The notes below the pieces were generated by a model. The model saw only the letters and a program-made list of their open reading frames with translations. It searched no databases and was not told where the DNA came from. Made by a program: the position numbers and the translations under genes. A stretch of DNA of 9,821 nt from the NCBI RefSeq assembly GCF_937919355.1, contig NZ_CALFSA010000008.1:1-9821 (forward strand), written 5' to 3'. Below are positions 6,313-9,821 of this stretch, in pieces; position 1 is the first letter of the stretch; every line of letters begins with the position of its first letter. This DNA is from an uncultured Methanofollis sp. Lineage in GTDB: Archaea > Halobacteriota > Methanomicrobia > Methanomicrobiales > Methanofollaceae.

Positions 6313-7434
6313 TCAGTTCCTCCTGGCCAGCCGTCCCTTCACCCGCCACTTCAGTTCATGGCAGAGGGAGGGGATGTGGTACAGGAGATTTGTCGAGTAG
6401 TTGCAGCTGCAGCCAGGACACTTCTTCAGGAACATATCCTTGAGCCTCTGCCTGTACGCATCTGTGGCGACGATCTCAGTGAGAGGTGTCTCCCTGACTG
6501 TGCCCATTGGGGGCAGGGCCCAACACCCCGAATAGACCTCGCCGTGCGGACCGACGTACACTTTCTCATAGCCGAGATGACAGGGGATGTCCTCCCTCTT
6601 GGGGTCCTGGAAATACTCCTTCATATATTCGAGGGAGGAGTAGCTCTTGCTGATCAGGCCGGGGTGCATGGCCTTGATCTGATGGAGATCGGCGACGAGG
6701 TCGTCGAGTCTATCCCGATCTTCCGCGGGGATCCAGAGGTCAGAGGTGTCGATGTCCCGGAAAAAGTAGAGAGAACTATTGAGGAGGTTGAAACCGCAGG
6801 TGATCCTGAGGTCTCTCGCAAGGTTGACCATGTTCAGGATCTCAGGGAAGGTGGGTTTCATCACCGTCGTCCCGATGGTGATGGCAAGGTCAGGATACCG
6901 GGAGTCCCGAAGCCCGATCAGGGTCTTGAGTGCTCCGGTGCTCCGGTCAAATCCGCCGTTCACACCCCTGACAGAGTCGTGGACGGCGGCGGTGCCGTCG
7001 ATAGAGACGGAAAAACCGTCGAGTCCGCTCTCGATGAGGGAGACAGCCTTCTCCTCTGTCAGCAGAAGTCCGTTCGTGGTGATGGAGAGGTCGGCAAATC
7101 CGAGGTCGTCGGCGATCTTTATGACCGCAGGCAGGTCTCTGCGCAGGAGGGGTTCACCCCCGGCAAACTCGATATTCCTGATCCCGAGGTCCCTCGCCTG
7201 GGCGAGGACTTCCCCGACCTCTTCTGTATCCAGTTCCCCGACAGAGGCATGTTGCCACTGCCGGCAGGTGATGCACCGGCTGTTACAGTTGTCGGTGATA
7301 TTGAAGACAAGGGTCGTCGGGCAATAGGGTATATGGAAAAGAAAAGATGTATTCAGTCTGGAGGCTCCCGAATAGAAGATCCGGGAGGACTCTTTCATCC
7401 CTTCCCTGACATATGAGGACAGTGGTACTGCCAT
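6313..7434 (-). CDS. Radical SAM enzyme with SPASM-like C-terminal cysteine domain
   Basis: The 373-residue protein has the radical SAM cluster motif CNSRCITC (Cys50, 54, 57), the SAM-binding GGEPLLR at 92-98, ITTNGLLL and the SIDG strand. The C-terminal part has Cys at 285, 304, 339, 342, 344 and 358. The pattern VYVGPHGEVYSGCW followed by KKCPGCSCN is typical of SPASM domains that hold extra iron-sulfur clusters. Such enzymes modify peptides or small molecules using a 5'-deoxyadenosyl radical; the substrate is unknown. No small precursor peptide gene was found beside it, and the gene sits next to glycan genes, so a sugar, lipid or unlinked peptide substrate is possible. ATG 7434 is chosen because a TATA box is centred 28 bases upstream (leaderless), while a start at 7500 would add residues that run through the promoter. 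The N-terminal region before the cluster is about 48 residues long. Confidence 0.85.
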   Translation of the reverse strand: MAVPLSSYVREGMKESSRIFYSGASRLNTSFLFHIPYCPTTLVFNITDNCNSRCITCRQWQHASVGELDTEEVGEVLAQARDLGIRNIEFAGGEPLLRRDLPAVIKIADDLGFADLSITTNGLLLTEEKAVSLIESGLDGFSVSIDGTAAVHDSVRGVNGGFDRSTGALKTLIGLRDSRYPDLAITIGTTVMKPTFPEILNMVNLARDLRITCGFNLLNSSLYFFRDIDTSDLWIPAEDRDRLDDLVADLHQIKAMHPGLISKSYSSLEYMKEYFQDPKREDIPCHLGYEKVYVGPHGEVYSGCWALPPMGTVRETPLTEIVATDAYRQRLKDMFLKKCPGCSCNYSTNLLYHIPSLCHELKWRVKGRLARRN

Positions 7435-7458
7435 GGTCTGCCGGTATATGCAATTCAC

Positions 7459-7466
7459 AAATATAA
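7459..7466 (-). promoter_or_regulatory. TATA box of the radical SAM gene
   Basis: Minus-strand TTATATTT is centred about 28 bases before ATG 7434, the spacing for an archaeal leaderless transcript. No Shine-Dalgarno sequence is present. A second A/T-rich box, TATTATATC at about 7477-7485, lies further upstream. Confidence 0.55.
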
Positions 7467-7584
7467 CACTTGTGAGATATAATACCTGGCCACCCCTCAT
7501 CTCTCAGGAGAGACCACTGCCGGCCGGCAGGACAGCAATCTTGAACCAGAAGAGGGTGAAGACGCCGTGCCCGGGAAGATGGGG

Positions 7585-9186
7585 TCATTCAGGGGGAGGC
7601 CTGATCTCCCCGGCAAGACGGAGGTACGCCGCTGCCAGGGCCTCCACCTCCTCTCTCTTTGGGACGTCTCTGGCATAGGCGAGGCGGTCGGCTTCTGCAA
7701 AGAATGCAGCAAGTCTCTCCCTCTGGCCAGGGCAGGCCTCCAGGGCGTCGGCGATACAAAAAAGGCGGGTTTCGGTACTCTCCTCGATCAGGGTGGTCAT
7801 CTGCTTCTCGATGATCCTGGCCGCCTCCCGTATCTTCCCTTCCCTCAGGCAGCCCTCCCAGGGGAGTGGGGCTGGCGTTTCCTCGGCACCCTCAGGGCCG
7901 ACCTCTGCAGGCGCCGCCTCTTCGCGGGTCTGAGGAACCTCCCTCCGATGCCTGCGGAGGTAACTAGCACCAAGGGTGACGCTCCCGACAAGGAGACAGG
8001 CAAGGAGAAGGAGGGGTACGCCCGCAGGGGGAGAAACCTCGATGGGTCTTTCTCTCGTCGGTGCGGGAGTCTGCGACGGTGTCGGGATCTCGGTCGTCGG
8101 TGCGGGAGTCTGCGACGGTGTCGAGATGCCGATCACCTGACGGGAGGCGGAGGCGACGCCCTGAGTGCCGTCTGGGGTGAGGGCAACATGATTGACCCAG
8201 CCCCCGAGGGTGTACGCCTCAAGGAGATGACCATCGCCGTCGAAGAGGTAGGCCTGCCTGTCCATCGACCCGGCAAGGATGCGGGAGCCGTCCTTCGAGA
8301 CAGCGACGTCCCGGATCCAGCCGTCGGCCGTGAAGGTCCAGAGTGTCTTTCCCTCCCTGTCGATGCAGATGAGAGTGTTGTCCTGCGCACCGGCAAGGAC
8401 GCGGGACCCGTCCTCGGAGAGGGCGAGGGTGGTGACAGGGCGATGGGACATGTGCGTCCAGAGGAGGCTGCCCGTGCGGTTCAGGAGGCGGACGCCGGCA
8501 TCGGAGGCGACGGCGACCTCGTCCCCTGTCCCGGAGACGGCGACGGCAGTGCCCCCCTCCAGGGCGCCCTCGCGCGCCCAGACTTTCCTGCCTGTGCCTG
8601 TATAATAGAAGAGGCCGCGGCTCGAAGCGACAGCAATGTACGTCCCCTTCCCCGAGATGGCGATGGCATGGACCTGGGACTGGACCTCGGCCTCCTCGTC
8701 GTCTGGGTCGCCCCGCGTTTCGGCCTTCGCCCGGCGGGTGCCGTCGGTGTCATAGAAGTACACCGTACCGACGAGATCGGCGACGACGAGCCTCTTCCCC
8801 TCAGGGGAGAGAGCGAGGGCGACGCAGTCTGAGGGCATATCCACCCTCCAGAGGATGGAGGCGTCCCTGGTATAGAGGGTGAGCTGGAGGCCGCTGGCGC
8901 CAGCGATGAGGCGGCCGTCTGCGGACGAGGCCGTCATCTCCGCCGACCACTGCGCCCAGAGGGGGGTGCCATTGCCGGAGAGGAGACAGAGTCTCTCCCC
9001 GCCGATGAGGACGTGCGAGCCGTCGGGGGTGAGGGAGAGGTCGGCGACCTCTGCGGGTGCAGAGTATGTCCAGAGAGGGGTCTCTGCCAGGGCACCGGCA
9101 GGGAGGACGAGGAGAAGGAGAAGGAGGAGGAAGGGGACGGCAAACCGCATATACCAGACTATTCTCTGGAGAAGACCCATAAACAT
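7585..9186 (-). CDS. Bitopic membrane protein with extracytoplasmic beta-propeller and cytoplasmic helical tail
   Basis: The 533-residue product has four parts. Residues 13-34 form a signal peptide: MRF, seven leucines, then PAGALA with likely cleavage after Ala34. Residues 35-360 hold about eight repeats of roughly 40 residues, each with a (V/T)xxLALSxDGSRVLAG-like core and several closing with L-W, as in WD40/PQQ-like propellers. The last repeat lacks its closing LW strand, which N-terminal PLWTYS could supply. A Pro/Thr linker holding a direct duplication (TPSQTPAPT twice) leads to one membrane span at about 388-408, then an Arg-rich stop and a 125-residue helical cytoplasmic tail. It may sense an outside ligand or scaffold envelope proteins; no enzyme motif is seen. 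ATG 9186 is chosen for its CGGAG; ATG 9180 and ATG 9150 also keep the signal peptide. It has its own TATA box. Confidence 0.8.
   Translation of the reverse strand: MFMGLLQRIVWYMRFAVPFLLLLLLLVLPAGALAETPLWTYSAPAEVADLSLTPDGSHVLIGGERLCLLSGNGTPLWAQWSAEMTASSADGRLIAGASGLQLTLYTRDASILWRVDMPSDCVALALSPEGKRLVVADLVGTVYFYDTDGTRRAKAETRGDPDDEEAEVQSQVHAIAISGKGTYIAVASSRGLFYYTGTGRKVWAREGALEGGTAVAVSGTGDEVAVASDAGVRLLNRTGSLLWTHMSHRPVTTLALSEDGSRVLAGAQDNTLICIDREGKTLWTFTADGWIRDVAVSKDGSRILAGSMDRQAYLFDGDGHLLEAYTLGGWVNHVALTPDGTQGVASASRQVIGISTPSQTPAPTTEIPTPSQTPAPTRERPIEVSPPAGVPLLLLACLLVGSVTLGASYLRRHRREVPQTREEAAPAEVGPEGAEETPAPLPWEGCLREGKIREAARIIEKQMTTLIEESTETRLFCIADALEACPGQRERLAAFFAEADRLAYARDVPKREEVEALAAAYLRLAGEIRPPPE
8056..8123 (-). 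repeat. Duplicated 29-bp segment in the Pro/Thr linker of the propeller protein
   Basis: Two identical 29-base copies (8056-8084 and 8095-8123) are offset by 39 bases, i.e. 13 codons. They encode the repeated TPSQTPAPT of the linker between the propeller and the membrane span. The exact identity at DNA level points to a recent duplication. Confidence 0.8.
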
Positions 9187-9276
9187 TCTGCTCCGGCCGT
9201 ACACCGGGCGCGGATCAGATCCCTCCCTGACGCAGAGAGTGCGTCGTCGAGACGTCACTCGCGGATGAGCGAGGAC

Positions 9277-9283
9277 ATATTTA
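9277..9283 (-). promoter_or_regulatory. Probable TATA box of the propeller gene
   Basis: Minus-strand TAAATAT, the best A/T-rich box upstream of the gene, predicts a start near 9254 and a leader of about 70 bases before ATG 9186. The leader also holds GGGAGGGATC at about 9215-9224, which has no start codon at proper spacing. Confidence 0.4.
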
Positions 9284-9390
9284 CGTGGCAAAGTCCGAAG
9301 ATGCCATGAAGACACTCTCCCGGCAGGAGACCGAAGGGGTGCGCCGGATGTACACCATGTTCACCACGGCACATGTGATGACGCCCATCC

Positions 9391-9724
9391 TCAGACCGAA
9401 TCAAGCATCTCCCGGACCGCAGCCTACATATCCGGGATTTTATTCCGGACGACGTCCCACACGATCTCGGTATGGTCTCCAAAATAGGCGTGAAGGAGGA
9501 TGTCCCGCATGCCTCCAATCTTTCTCCAGGGAGTATCGCCATGCTCCGCTTTGAGCGGTTCAGGAATGAGTTTGACCGCCTCGCCGATGACCATGAGGTT
9601 CCGGATCACCCCATCTTACACAAGATCGCTCTGCACGAACTCCTCGTAATCCATTCCCCGTGTATATCGTCCTCACAATGGCCTCAAGAATGTCCCGGAG
9701 ATAGAGGTTATAGTCCCGGGACAT
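9391..9724 (-). pseudogene. hepT: Decayed HepT-type HEPN toxin gene (two in-frame stops and a frameshift)
   Basis: ATG 9724 begins MSRDYNLYLRDILEAI, the standard opening of HepT/DUF86 HEPN toxins. After an indel near 9657-9680 (net +1 or -2) the family sequence continues in another frame as YTRGMDYEEFVQSDLV. It then meets TAA at 9616-9618 and resumes in the same frame as DGVIRNLMVIGEAVK and PWRKIGGMRDILLHAYFG, which contains the catalytic RX4HXY motif (RDILLHAY). TAG at 9424-9426 interrupts it again before AAVREMLDSV and a normal TGA at 9391-9393. Repaired, the protein would be about 110 residues, the usual family length. Three lesions make an active full toxin unlikely. The start overlaps the mntA end by 17 bases, the common antitoxin-toxin order. 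A fragment starting at GTG 9609 could still encode the catalytic half. Confidence 0.88.
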
Positions 9725-9821
9725 ATCGCACGCTCCGGAGGATGTGAGGTGCGAGACCGGGTTTGAGGGTGTCCTGATCGACAAGGTCGACGTGCCTTCC
9801 GAAGAGATCTTCGAGGAAAAA
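9708..9821 (-). CDS. mntA: MntA-type nucleotidyltransferase antitoxin, C-terminal end (partial)
   Basis: The frame is open from the window edge to TAA at 9710-9708 and gives 37 residues, beginning FFLEDLFGRHVDLVDQDTLK. L-x-D-L-x-G-R-x-V-D-L-V is the conserved last strand region of small MNT-fold nucleotidyltransferases paired with HepT, followed by the usual L-K-P and H-I-L-R-S-V-R-Y tail. In studied pairs MntA inactivates HepT by adding AMP to the tyrosine of its RX4HXY motif. The catalytic GSxxxGxxxxxSDxD region lies outside the window, so intactness is unknown. This end has no lesion, in contrast to the hepT it overlaps by 17 bases. Confidence 0.75.
   Translation of the reverse strand, partial: FFLEDLFGRHVDLVDQDTLKPGLAPHILRSVRYVPGL

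Noticed and set aside
6262..7416. 384-residue open frame on the plus strand opposite the radical SAM gene
   Set aside because: No recognisable motifs; it mirrors the codons of the real gene on the other strand, as expected in GC-rich DNA.
8056..8123. CRISPR-like pair of 29-bp repeats
   Set aside because: Only two copies with a 10-base gap, in frame inside a coding region encoding a Pro/Thr linker.
7567..8832. 421-residue open frame on the plus strand opposite the propeller gene
   Set aside because: Low-complexity, Gly/Arg/Asp-rich antisense shadow of a repetitive gene, without a ribosome site or family match.
9424..9426. Pyrrolysine or read-through decoding of the TAG inside hepT
   Set aside because: A TAA and a frameshift also interrupt the same gene, so decay is the simpler explanation.

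Overview
The window looks archaeal, most likely a GC-rich methanogen such as a member of the Methanomicrobiales. The grounds are TATA-type promoter boxes placed for leaderless or short-leader transcripts ahead of several genes, a GGAGG-type ribosome site ahead of hicB, and a gene mix (HicBA, MntA-HepT, calcium-binding type 3 repeats, radical SAM/SPASM) common in that group. The lineage is an inference. No rRNA or tRNA gene was seen to confirm it.

Layout, left to right. At 1-177 (+) is the C-terminal end of a thrombospondin type 3-like Asp-rich protein. At 190-641 (-) is a compact hicB-hicA toxin-antitoxin operon with its own TATA box. About 700 bases without a recognisable gene follow (642-1342), including a cluster of overlapping short inverted repeats near 1079-1143. 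From 1343 to 7434 lies a surface-polysaccharide and modification region: a GalE-like sugar-nucleotide epimerase (+), then on the minus strand a CapA-like protein, a Wzx-type flippase and a hexapeptide-repeat acetyltransferase, then a mannose-6-phosphate isomerase-type cupin (+) and a radical SAM/SPASM enzyme (-). At 7585-9186 (-) is a membrane protein with an outside beta-propeller of about eight blades, one C-terminal membrane span and a cytoplasmic helical tail. At 9391-9821 (-) is an MntA-HepT (MNT/HEPN) toxin-antitoxin pair. Its hepT carries two in-frame stops and a frameshift; its mntA runs off the window.

How the genes may work together: the epimerase and the cupin would handle sugar-nucleotide precursors, the acetyltransferase would decorate the glycan, and the flippase would move lipid-linked units across the membrane. 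CapA-like proteins are tied to capsule production, but its exact role here is open. No glycosyltransferase or polymerase is visible, so this is only part of a pathway. The flippase, capA and acetyltransferase genes look less GC-rich at third codon positions than galE, the cupin and the propeller gene, which suggests different histories. Toxin-antitoxin loci on both sides, one of them decayed, fit an accessory region.

No CRISPR array, rRNA, tRNA or complete insertion sequence was found. The strongest leads are the propeller-membrane-helical receptor-like protein, the decayed hepT, the structured non-coding segment upstream of galE, and the unassigned radical SAM enzyme.
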